64,000 bases of DNA from Opitutia bacterium Tous-C4FEB (GTDB lineage: Bacteria; Verrucomicrobiota; Verrucomicrobiia; Opitutales; Opitutaceae): contig NEVA01000012.1 of the NCBI GenBank assembly GCA_002304445.1, positions 1 to 64,000 of the forward strand, written 5' to 3'. The notes beneath the pieces are model-generated. The model made no database searches. It was not told where the DNA came from and worked only from the letters and a program-made list of their open reading frames with translations. Positions 8,234 to 16,067 of the stretch are shown here, one piece after another. The translations under genes were made by a program, and so were the position numbers. The first letter of the stretch is position 1, and each line of letters starts with the position of its first letter.

Positions 8234-9466
8234 ATGTCGAAGGTTCGCATTCTCATCCTCACCTCGTCGACCGGCGGCGGTCACGATGCACGGGCGGAGG
8301 CTTTCGCCGAATGGTGTTTTCAGCTTTACCGGCACCAGGTCGATGTGCGGATCGAGCAGATGCTTGAGAAATCCTCCGTGCTGAACCGCGCGGGAGTCGG
8401 GTTCTACAACAAGATCCAAAAAGTGGCTCCGTGGCTGCACAGCGGATTTTACGCGTTCGTGGAACTCTTGAGTTACATCAACCGCCGAGATGTGACCTTT
8501 GGCCGCAGTTACTTTCTTGAGGTTCTGCGCGATTACCAACCCCACCTGATTTTCAGTGTCCATGATTGTCTAAATCGGGGGTACTTTCAGTTGGCCCGGG
8601 CTACCCTCGGGGCGGATCGCGTGCGCTGCGTGACTTATTGCGGGGAGTTTTCCGGCGGTTGGGGCTATTCGCGAAATTGGATCGAGCCCTCGGTGGATCT
8701 TTATTTTTCCCGTACGCCGACCGCGCGAGATTTTGCCGTGAAATCCGGGATCGCACCGGAGAAATCGCGGGTGCGGGGCAATCTGATGTTGCCGCGTTCG
8801 GTGCTCGAGACGATCACGCCGGAGGAACGCGGCGCCTTGCGCGTGAAACGTTTTGGCCTGCGGCCCGATCTCTTCACGGTCTTTCTCGCGACGGGTGGAA
8901 ATGGAGCGAACCAGCATCTTCAGCTTTTGCCGGCGTTGGTGAAGCACGCCGACCGGGTGCAGGCCATCGTGATCTGCGGAAAGAACAAGGAGTCCTACAA
9001 CGAGTTGGTCCACTGGCGCGCCAACCATCCGGAATTTAACTGCTACCTCGAAGGTTATTCGGAAGTGGTCCATCTGCTCATGCAGGCCAGCGATGTGATC
9101 GTGACGCGTGGCGGCACCACGACGTGCGCCAAAGCGCTTCATTTCCGGTGCCCGATTATCTTCAACGCTTTCCAAGGGATCATGCCGCAGGAGCAACTGA
9201 CCTGGAAATTTTTCCGCAACGGTGCCGCCTCGGAGAAGATCGAGAGCGCCGGTGATTTCGCCCGCATCATCGACACCTGGATCGGCGACCCGGCGGCTTA
9301 TGCGAAGGTGAAGGAAAATTTCGTGCAGCTGCGCTACGATGAAGACCCGACGCTTCTGATCGAGGAGATCGTGGAGCTGGCCAATAGCGTGGCCCGGACA
9401 AAATTGAAACGCCGGGTGTTCCCGCCGGTTAACGGCAACGGCCTTGCGATACAAGCGGCCGAGTGA
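8234..9466 (+). CDS. MGDG synthase / MurG-like (GT28) glycosyltransferase
   Basis: A 410-aa GT-B enzyme. The N-terminal domain opens with ILILTSSTGGGHDARAEAF, the glycine-rich lipid-acceptor loop of the MGDG-synthase/processive diacylglycerol glucosyltransferase family. The C-terminal donor domain has FLATGGNGANQH near residue 220 and VIVTRGGTTTCAKAL near 290. Members glycosylate diacylglycerol or a related lipid at the cytoplasmic face of the membrane. Its position between a ketosynthase and two GT4 enzymes supports synthesis of a glycolipid; the exact acceptor is not known. ATG 8234 directly precedes the conserved strand, so the start is secure. Confidence 0.85.
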   Translation: MSKVRILILTSSTGGGHDARAEAFAEWCFQLYRHQVDVRIEQMLEKSSVLNRAGVGFYNKIQKVAPWLHSGFYAFVELLSYINRRDVTFGRSYFLEVLRDYQPHLIFSVHDCLNRGYFQLARATLGADRVRCVTYCGEFSGGWGYSRNWIEPSVDLYFSRTPTARDFAVKSGIAPEKSRVRGNLMLPRSVLETITPEERGALRVKRFGLRPDLFTVFLATGGNGANQHLQLLPALVKHADRVQAIVICGKNKESYNELVHWRANHPEFNCYLEGYSEVVHLLMQASDVIVTRGGTTTCAKALHFRCPIIFNAFQGIMPQEQLTWKFFRNGAASEKIESAGDFARIIDTWIGDPAAYAKVKENFVQLRYDEDPTLLIEEIVELANSVARTKLKRRVFPPVNGNGLAIQAAE

Positions 9467-9531
9467 TCGGGGCGTGCGCGCGCGCAATGCGCTTGGCCGG
9501 CGGGCGCCGGGGGCTCTAGCGTTTCGCCATC

Positions 9532-10752
9532 TTGCCCGCACCCAAACCCGTAATCGCCTATCTGTTCACGACCTTTCCCAAGCGCACGGAAACCTTTTTG
9601 CAGCGAGAGATCATCGCGATGCGCGCGCAGGGCGTGCAGGTGCGGCTCTACTCTTTGTGGGGCGGGCTGGATTCGTTTCGCGGTCTGCCCGTGGCCCGTT
9701 TCAACAAGTGGCGTTTGCTGACTCTTTTTTGGATGATTCCCTATGAAGGCTGGCGACGTCCCGAGGTGTTACGACAGGTGGTGCATGGTCTTTTCACGCG
9801 ACGTCCACCGTCGTGGATTAATTTTTGGGAGAACATGCTGGGCGCCGGATTTGCCTGCCTCTTCGCCGGTGATTTTCGGCGGAATCCACCCGCGCTGGTG
9901 CACGCGGCGTGGGGTGGGGCGCCGGCGACGGCGGCATGGCTGCTTTGGCGACTTGACGGGCACCGTTTCAGCGCCGCCGCGCATGCGTATGATCTTTTTG
10001 AGCACGGAGGCGACTGGTGGCTGCGCGACAAACTGGAGCATGCCGCGTTTGTCCACACCTCGACGGAAATGGGCCGGACCGCGTTGATCAAGTTGGGTAT
10101 CCCGGCGGAGAGAGTGGTTCGCATCCGAAGAGGTTTGGATCAGATGCCGACCGTGAAACGATTGCGCGCCTCGAGGGAGCCGCTGCATTTGATCTGTGTG
10201 GCGCGGCTGGTGGAAAAGAAAGGGCTGGATCACCAATTGCGGATTTACGCCGCACTCCGGGCCGCAGGCATGCCGTTTCACGCGCGGATCGTGGGCGATG
10301 GACCGCTCCGGCCGGCGCTGGAAAAATTGGCCGGCGGTTTGGGGATCGCGGCCGAGGTGACGTTCTGCGGGCACTTGGCCCAGCATCACGTGTGGGAGCA
10401 ATTCGAGTGGGCCGATGTGTTGCTGCATACGGGCGTGATCGCGGCCAGCGGAGACCGGGACGGCTTGCCGAATGTGATTCCTGAGGCGATGTCGTGCGGA
10501 GTGGTGGTCGTGACCTCGCCGACTGCCGGGACGACTGAAGCAATCACCGACGGGGTCAGTGGTTTTGTCGTGCCGGTGGAAGCGACTGCGCAATGGGTGG
10601 CGGTCCTGCTCCGGCTATCAAACGACGACGCGGTCGCCGAGCAGGTGCGGAATCAGGCGCGACGTTGGGTGGAGGAAAATTTTGACGCGCATTGCAATGC
10701 GGCGCGTTTGCTCGAGGCCTTCGAGAAAGTGGTGGCGGAGAAATCGGCATGA
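9532..10752 (+). CDS. GT4-family glycosyltransferase
   Basis: 406 aa, beginning with a TTG codon. An in-frame stop at 9517 and the conserved first strand VIAYLFTTFPKRTETFLQRE leave no other start. The Rossmann domains are typical of colanic-acid WcaL-like GT4 enzymes, with VARLVEKKGLDHQLR near residue 220, GDGPLRPALE near 255 and the donor-site stretch DGLPNVIPEAMSCGVVVV near 310. The last bases overlap the ATG of the next glycosyltransferase (ATGA), so the two are coupled. Sugar specificity is unknown. Confidence 0.9.
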   Translation: MPAPKPVIAYLFTTFPKRTETFLQREIIAMRAQGVQVRLYSLWGGLDSFRGLPVARFNKWRLLTLFWMIPYEGWRRPEVLRQVVHGLFTRRPPSWINFWENMLGAGFACLFAGDFRRNPPALVHAAWGGAPATAAWLLWRLDGHRFSAAAHAYDLFEHGGDWWLRDKLEHAAFVHTSTEMGRTALIKLGIPAERVVRIRRGLDQMPTVKRLRASREPLHLICVARLVEKKGLDHQLRIYAALRAAGMPFHARIVGDGPLRPALEKLAGGLGIAAEVTFCGHLAQHHVWEQFEWADVLLHTGVIAASGDRDGLPNVIPEAMSCGVVVVTSPTAGTTEAITDGVSGFVVPVEATAQWVAVLLRLSNDDAVAEQVRNQARRWVEENFDAHCNAARLLEAFEKVVAEKSA

Positions 10753-11783
10753 TTTTTTTCGATGTCACGAAATCGGGCGGAGCCGGACATCGCTCCGGCT
10801 TGTTACGCGTGAGCGCGCGGTTGGCGGACGAGTTGGGCGATTCGGTGCGCGAGGTGAGTTGGACGAATTGGGATCGGAGCATGTCGGCCGGAGACTGGTT
10901 CTTTACCGCCGAGCTTTTTTCAGAGGAAGAGAGGCCCGGGTTCTCGGCGTTTTTGGCCGCCCGGTCCGGTCGTGCCGCTGCGGTGTTCCATGACGCCATC
11001 CCGCTCAAGTGGCCGCAGATCACTTGGCCGCAGAGTGTGGCGCGGCATCCGAGTTACATGAAAATGCTCGCGCAGTTCGATCGCGTGTGGGCCGTGTCGG
11101 CCGCGAGTTGCGCCGAGCTTGCGGGGTTTTGGCGGTGGCAAGGACTTGAACAGGTGCCGCCGTTGGATGTGCTCGCGCTCGGTGCGGACGCCGATCGTGC
11201 GCCGCGGGTAACCGGGCGGGTAGAGGCGGTACGGTCGAAGTCATTGATCTCGGTGGGAATTTTGGAGCCGAGAAAAAATCAGGCACTTCTGCTGGATGTG
11301 GCGGAGACGCTTTGGCGCGAAGGTTTGGATTTCGAATTGAATCTCGTCGGTCGGGTGAATCCTCATTTCGGTCGGCCGCTGGAGAAACGAGTGAAGGCGA
11401 TGGCCAAAAAATTTCCGGGCCTGCGCCACCACGCGGCGGCGAGTGATGCCGTGGTGGCGGGATTGTACGCCGACGCCCGGGCGAGTGTTTTTCCGACGAT
11501 CGCGGAGGGCTGCGGACTTCCCTTGTTGGAGTCGCTTTGGCAAGGTGTGCCGTGCGTCTGCAGCGATTTGCCGGTGTTGCTTGAGAACGCGAAAGGCGGC
11601 GGTTGTTGGCCGGTCACGACCAATGATCGGGCGGCGTGGACCGAGGTGCTGCGCCGCGTGCTGACCGACGACGAACTCGCGGTCCGAGTGCGAAACGAGG
11701 CGAGGAGCCGAAAGCTAACGACTTGGGCGGCCGCCGCAGAGAAGCTTCGGGCCGCTCTGCCCGAAGGGCTCAGAGCTTCTTGA
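10749..11783 (+). CDS. GT4-family glycosyltransferase
   Basis: A 344-aa protein starting MIFFDVTKSGGAGHRSGL. This N-terminal motif (strand, then S/T-x-x-x-G-x-x-R-S/T-G) is shared with the glycosyltransferase at 13269-14498 (LDLSHTSHTRARTGIQRV), so the two are relatives. The donor domain shows SVGILEPRKNQALLL and FPTIAEGCGLPLLESLWQG. ATG 10749 overlaps the preceding stop. The gene runs 14 bp into the convergent PLP-enzyme gene. Acceptor and donor cannot be inferred. Confidence 0.88.
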   Translation: MIFFDVTKSGGAGHRSGLLRVSARLADELGDSVREVSWTNWDRSMSAGDWFFTAELFSEEERPGFSAFLAARSGRAAAVFHDAIPLKWPQITWPQSVARHPSYMKMLAQFDRVWAVSAASCAELAGFWRWQGLEQVPPLDVLALGADADRAPRVTGRVEAVRSKSLISVGILEPRKNQALLLDVAETLWREGLDFELNLVGRVNPHFGRPLEKRVKAMAKKFPGLRHHAAASDAVVAGLYADARASVFPTIAEGCGLPLLESLWQGVPCVCSDLPVLLENAKGGGCWPVTTNDRAAWTEVLRRVLTDDELAVRVRNEARSRKLTTWAAAAEKLRAALPEGLRAS

Positions 11784-12969
11784 CCGCGTAGGCCATCGCG
11801 TCGGCGATCTTATCGAGCTGTTCGTCGGTGTGCATCGCGGAAATTGCGGTGCGGATGAGGTCCTTGCCGATGGGCACCGCCGGCGCGATGGACATGACGG
11901 TGAAGACGCCTTTCTCGAGCAGGGCTTTCCAGAAAGGGTAAACTCGTTCCTTCGAACCGAGCACAATCGGAGTTGCGGGGGTTTCGCTGCCCCAGGTGTC
12001 GAGGCCGAGGTTTTTGAGAATGGCCCGATATTTTTTTGTATTCGCCCAGAGGCGGTCGTGATGTTCCCGCTCCTGCTGCATGATTTCCAGCGAGGCTTGG
12101 GCGCACGCGGCGGCGGCGGGGCTGATGGCCGCACTGAACACGGTCTGTTTGCCGCTGGTGCGTAGAAACTCGATGGCATCCCGCGACGCAGCGATGAAGC
12201 CTCCGGTGCTGGCGAGCGACTTCGACAGGCTGCCGCAGATAACGTCGACTTTGTCGTTGAGGCCGAAGTGATCGACGGTGCCTCGCCCGTGCCGGCCGAG
12301 CACGCCGAAGCCGTGGGCATCGTCGAGGACGGTGAAGCAGTTATGTTCTTCGGCGATTTCTGTGAGTTCGGGCAGACGGGCGATGTGGCCCTCCATCGAG
12401 TAAACCCCCTCGATCACGAGGATCTTTGGCGCATCGCTCGAGGCCGCGGCGGCCGCGACTTCGCGGAAATCGTCGGGGCTGTTGTGCGAGAAACGTTCCA
12501 CAGTGGCCCGGGAGAGTTGGATGCCTTCCCAAAGGCACGAGTGGATGTTTTTGTCGGCGAAAATGATGTCCCCTTTTTGGGCGAAACCGGCAACGCTGGA
12601 GATGCAGGAAAGGTAGCCGGCCGAATGCACGTGGCAGGCTTCGCGGCCGAGGAAGTCGGCGAGTTTTTCTTCGAGTTCGATGTGGAAAGCGCGTGAACCG
12701 TTGGAGATGCGAGCTCCGGTGGTGGAGGTGCCCCATTTGAGCAGGGCGGCCCGGCCGGCTTCGATGACTTTGGGGTGAAACGATAGCCCGAGATAATCAT
12801 TGCTCGAAAGCATGATCATATCCCGGCCGTCGAGGCGCACGTTGGTCCCGTGTTGGGACTCCATGGCGTGGTAGTAGGGGTCGTACTTTAGCCGCATCTT
12901 TGTCGCGTAATCGTCGCGAAAGCGGTTTTGAACGGCCTTTTTGTTTTTGCTGAAGAATGATAGCGCCAT
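11770..12969 (-). CDS. alpha-oxoamine synthase family PLP enzyme (serine palmitoyltransferase / KBL / BioF type)
   Basis: A 399-aa fold-type I PLP enzyme that condenses an amino acid with an acyl thioester with loss of CO2. Markers are MLSSNDYLGLSFHPKV near residue 55, GTSTTGARISNGSRAFH near 85, VLDDAHGFGVLGRHGRG near 205, and the Schiff-base lysine in GSLSKSLASTGGF near 240. The N-terminal stretch YDPYYHAMESQHGTNV is more like bacterial serine palmitoyltransferases than BioF, and no biotin gene is nearby. An acyl-ACP from the adjacent ACP-dehydratase/ketosynthase genes would be a reasonable co-substrate. Sphingoid-base synthesis is therefore the leading hypothesis; glycine C-acetyltransferase or another oxoamine product remains possible. 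ATG 12969 is chosen; the open frame above it overlaps degenerate sequence. Confidence 0.85.
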   Translation of the reverse strand: MALSFFSKNKKAVQNRFRDDYATKMRLKYDPYYHAMESQHGTNVRLDGRDMIMLSSNDYLGLSFHPKVIEAGRAALLKWGTSTTGARISNGSRAFHIELEEKLADFLGREACHVHSAGYLSCISSVAGFAQKGDIIFADKNIHSCLWEGIQLSRATVERFSHNSPDDFREVAAAAASSDAPKILVIEGVYSMEGHIARLPELTEIAEEHNCFTVLDDAHGFGVLGRHGRGTVDHFGLNDKVDVICGSLSKSLASTGGFIAASRDAIEFLRTSGKQTVFSAAISPAAAACAQASLEIMQQEREHHDRLWANTKKYRAILKNLGLDTWGSETPATPIVLGSKERVYPFWKALLEKGVFTVMSIAPAVPIGKDLIRTAISAMHTDEQLDKIADAMAYAVKKL

Positions 12970-13051
12970 GTCGTTCTTAAAACGCTGCGTAGTGGGTTGG
13001 GATTGGCAAACGCAAAGACGTTCGGAGTGCCGCCGCTGATGACATCTTGGA

Positions 13052-13183
13052 TTACCGCGCGAGCTCTCTGTTTGCTTTGCAAACTTCCACCGAGGAGAGA
13101 CCGGTGATGGCGCCGGCGCCGATGACGACCGCCGTGTAAGCGCTGGGCTCAAGGGTGATGAGCAGGGCTGTATCCAAGCTACT
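13052..13183 (-). pseudogene. C-terminal remnant of a large surface-protein gene
   Basis: The 299 bp between the PLP-enzyme start and the next glycosyltransferase holds no intact gene. A 43-codon minus-strand stretch reads LDTALLITLEPSAYTAVV, then IGAGAITGLSSVEV, then a short tail and stop. I recognise this as a worn copy of a C-terminal segment that recurs in very large secreted proteins of Opitutus-like bacteria, of the form 'alLvtLaPGAYTaqVsGvggtTGvalvEvY'. There is no start codon and no upstream homology before the neighbouring gene. The recognition is from memory of the motif, not from a search. Confidence 0.5.
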
Positions 13184-13268
13184 CGCACCAGCGAATTTCG
13201 AACGGCTGGTGAATGGAGTCGTTGGAGTTTTGCGCGCGGTATCGGCCGCGTTAGTCGGCGACCTCGGC

Positions 13269-14498
13269 TTAGACGCGGCGATCGAGGGTCGTGAGCCAAG
13301 TGGCGAGATCGCGGGCGTAGTCGGACCACGTGTGGAAACGGCGGGCGCGGGCGGCGTCGGTGAGGGCGGCGAGAGCGGATGGGGTCGAAAGCAGCCGGGA
13401 AATTGCGTGGGCGATAGAAGGGGCGTCGACGCGGTCGAGGGCGATGCAGCCGCCGTCGCGGGTGGCTTCACCGAGCGCGCCGTGCGCGGAGCAGATGCAG
13501 GGTTTGCGGTAAGCGAGGCTTTCCAAAACAGGCAGGCCGAAGCCCTCGATGAGTGATGGGTAAACGGTGAATGCGCAGGCGGTGTACGCGGCGGCCAGTG
13601 CGGCCTCGGTGACGGGGCCGGAGTGGCGGAGTGGGCGACCGGAGGTTTGCAGGGCGTGGACCCGGGCGAGGGCGGCGCGACCGGTCTGCGGGTGCGCCAA
13701 GCCGACGAGATGGAGTTCGAAATTTGCACCGGCCGACCAGAGCGACTCACAGGCGTCGAGAAGGGCCACGTGGTTTTTGCGGCCTTCGAGCGAGCCGACG
13801 GAAAGGACGGTGGGGATTTCGGATTTTTGGTTTTGGATTTTCGATTTCTCCGAAGCCAGCCCGAGGGGTTTGTCATCCATTAGATGACAAACGGGGTCGA
13901 TGCCGAGGGGGATGACGGTAACGGCGGGGCGGGATGATGAGGGGATGCCGAGCCAGTCCCAGTAGGAGAGGAGCGTTGCGCGGGAGTCTTCGGAATTGGC
14001 GGCGATGCCGTCGAAGGCGAGGAGTTCGCGGAGATAGGAGGGAAACCGGGCGACGGTTTTGGCGGGAGTGAGTTCGGGGAATTTGAGGGCAATGGCGTCG
14101 TGGAAAACCGCGACGCGCGGGCCGCTCGTCGCGGCGAAGAGCGCGGGGAGCGCGGCGGCGACGGCGGGGGTGAAGAGTTCGGGGACGAGGAGACCGGAAG
14201 GGCCGAGAGCCGAGAGCTGGGCGTTGGGAGATTGGTGGCCGAGGAGGCGGCGGGTGTGGCCACGGAGTTGGGCGGTCACGGGCCAGCTGGCGCCGCGTTT
14301 TTGGCTGAACGAATCGGTGGATAGATTCTTGAGTTCCCAAGGATCGAGGGGGCGCCACGTGCGTTCGTGCGGATCGAAGGTGACGGGCGCAGCGGCGGGA
14401 CCGAGTTCGCGCCAGAGGGAGCGGGCCACGCGTTGGATGCCGGTGCGGGCGCGAGTGTGGCTCGTGTGCGAGAGATCGAGCAGAATGGTGGCGGGCAT
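13269..14498 (-). CDS. GT4-family glycosyltransferase with an in-frame repeat insertion
   Basis: 409 aa, starting MPATILLDLSHTSHTRARTG. The acceptor domain includes VAVFHDAIALKFPELTP near residue 130. The donor domain has LSVGSLEGRKNHVALLDA near 235 and FTVYPSLIEGFGLPVLESL near 315. Between the conserved IPLGIDP and PTVLSVG segments there are about 28 extra residues (CHLMDDKP..., KSKIQNQKSEI) encoded by 13808-13895. That DNA is a perfect palindrome (13868-13892) plus a low-complexity A-rich tract (13813-13847). The same palindrome recurs outside genes at 40167. The insertion keeps the frame and sits in an interdomain linker, so activity may survive. It is a relative of the gene at 10749-11783. 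Confidence 0.88.
   Translation of the reverse strand: MPATILLDLSHTSHTRARTGIQRVARSLWRELGPAAAPVTFDPHERTWRPLDPWELKNLSTDSFSQKRGASWPVTAQLRGHTRRLLGHQSPNAQLSALGPSGLLVPELFTPAVAAALPALFAATSGPRVAVFHDAIALKFPELTPAKTVARFPSYLRELLAFDGIAANSEDSRATLLSYWDWLGIPSSSRPAVTVIPLGIDPVCHLMDDKPLGLASEKSKIQNQKSEIPTVLSVGSLEGRKNHVALLDACESLWSAGANFELHLVGLAHPQTGRAALARVHALQTSGRPLRHSGPVTEAALAAAYTACAFTVYPSLIEGFGLPVLESLAYRKPCICSAHGALGEATRDGGCIALDRVDAPSIAHAISRLLSTPSALAALTDAARARRFHTWSDYARDLATWLTTLDRRV
13868..13892. repeat. 25-bp perfect palindrome, copy 1 (inside a glycosyltransferase gene)
   Basis: GTTTGTCATC (13868-13877) and GATGACAAAC (13883-13892) are exact inverted repeats around the loop CATTA. The identical arms recur at 40167-40191 with loop CACTA. 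Two copies with the same arms and a near-identical loop, 26 kb apart in unrelated contexts, indicate a dispersed element rather than chance. Confidence 0.9.
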
Positions 14499-14507
14499 CG
14501 TAAGCGG

Positions 14508-16067
14508 CTACGGAGTGAGGACGCTCAGGCGGAGATCATAAAGCGCAAAGGCGAGGGCCCGGGCGTCGGGGTGGGGGCTTTCAGACGTTGGCGGGGTTTC
14601 GGAGTAAAATTCGAGGTTGGTGCGGCCGGGTGCGAGGCGAAGGGAGATGGAGTGCGGCGCGGTCTTTTCGCCGACGGGGCCGCGCCAGAGTTCGCGGTCG
14701 CCTTGACGGACAATGACGGTGCGCGGGGCCAGGGTGCGAAGGGCGAAGTCGAGGCGGACGTTGGCAGGGGCGTTGGCCCAGGTGTCGATCACCAGTTGGG
14801 AACGGCCGGAACTCCAGGACCATAAGTGTTTCGAAGTGCGCTCGGCGCCGAACCAGCCGTCGCCGATATGGACGACGGTGGCGACCCCGCCGCTGCGACC
14901 GGCGGAGAGTTCGCGGGTGTTGACGGGAAAATCGCGAAGGACGAGGAAACCGGCGGCGATGCCGAGGTTGCCCAAAATGAGCCACGCGAGCGCGGCGCGG
15001 GTGCGGTGGGCGAGGACGTTGAAGGCAAGGATGAGCGGGAGCAGCACGCGGGTGAACGCCCCGGGGTAGCCCTCCCAGACGGCGGTGCCCAGGGTGAGCA
15101 TGAGCGCGGCGTAGGCGGCGCCGACGCGCCACCAAGATTCGGCGAATTGTCGCCACCGCGCAGCGAAGAACGCGGCCTGCACCGCGATACCCACGACGGC
15201 GCCAAGGGTGGTCCAAGCGAGCAGCGAGTCTTCGAGGAGCGTTAGATCGGTAAGCGCGGTGGCCGTTTTCTCGATGAGGCCCGAGACGGGTAACGAGAGG
15301 TTGGCCCAGCCGGCGTCGGCGGGACCGAGATGCCGGCGGATGTAGGCGAGCCACGCCAAGAGCGGCGCGGCGACGAAGATGCCGAGGAGAACGTGGCGGA
15401 GGGAAATCCAAGGCCTCGTGACGAGACCGGCGGCACCGAGCAGGGCGGTCTCGCGGGCCAAGGCGGCGGCGGCGAGGAGGGCGGCGGCGGATTTGGGGCG
15501 GGCGCGCTCGGCGGCGAAGAGCGCGGCGGCGAGGAGCAGTGCCATCGGCAGATCGGTGAGGGCGAGGCGCACGCTGCTGAGGGCACCGCAGGAAAACAGG
15601 ACGCCGGCCCACGCCAGCCCGCCGCGGAAATCGGCGACGGCGAGGATGCGCCAGAGCAGAGCGGCGAGGGCGAGCCACGCGGCGACGTTGAGGAACGAGT
15701 AAATGTGGACAATGGCCGCCGGTTGACCGGCGGCGAGTAGCCAAGCGACGGCGGGCGGCAAAATGCGGCGCGCGCGGTAGGAGAGGTTGTCGATCGCGGG
15801 GGCGAGTTCGACGGAGCGGAGCAGCGGATCGTAGGCGATTTGCGCGTAGTAAAGACCGTCGTAGCCGCCGGTATCGCGGTGGACGTAGACGGGATGTTCG
15901 CGGAAGGCGGCGATCTTCAGATTGTCATTGGGCGCGTCGAGCTGGATGAGCGCCGTGAGGCCGTAAACGGGGTGCCAAAAGCGGGCGACAAGAACGAGAA
16001 AGAGGACGACGGCGGCGACGGCCGCGCAGCGGAGCGGCCAGCGGCGGGCGGGGCGCGGGGCGGTCAT
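14508..16067 (-). CDS. polytopic membrane protein, YDG-motif cell-surface glycopolymer family (paralogue 1)
   Basis: 519 aa from ATG 16067, which overlaps the stop of the upstream GT39-like gene (ATGA); the frame extends further upstream only as shadow. It has about 10-11 hydrophobic segments between residues ~10 and 390. A periplasm-side loop after the first has GGYDGLYYAQIAYDP, followed by NLSYRARRILPPAVAW. A later conserved block is WWRVGAAYAALMLTLG, then AVWEGYPGAFTRVLLP. The C-terminal ~120 residues are predicted beta-rich (LWSWSSGRSQLVI). The YDG...YRARRILP pattern resembles proteins annotated as AZOBR_p60025-family glycopolymer formation proteins; this is from memory. The GT-C fold and function are inferred. 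Paralogues lie at 17631 and 21276. Confidence 0.75.
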   Translation of the reverse strand: MTAPRPARRWPLRCAAVAAVVLFLVLVARFWHPVYGLTALIQLDAPNDNLKIAAFREHPVYVHRDTGGYDGLYYAQIAYDPLLRSVELAPAIDNLSYRARRILPPAVAWLLAAGQPAAIVHIYSFLNVAAWLALAALLWRILAVADFRGGLAWAGVLFSCGALSSVRLALTDLPMALLLAAALFAAERARPKSAAALLAAAALARETALLGAAGLVTRPWISLRHVLLGIFVAAPLLAWLAYIRRHLGPADAGWANLSLPVSGLIEKTATALTDLTLLEDSLLAWTTLGAVVGIAVQAAFFAARWRQFAESWWRVGAAYAALMLTLGTAVWEGYPGAFTRVLLPLILAFNVLAHRTRAALAWLILGNLGIAAGFLVLRDFPVNTRELSAGRSGGVATVVHIGDGWFGAERTSKHLWSWSSGRSQLVIDTWANAPANVRLDFALRTLAPRTVIVRQGDRELWRGPVGEKTAPHSISLRLAPGRTNLEFYSETPPTSESPHPDARALAFALYDLRLSVLTP

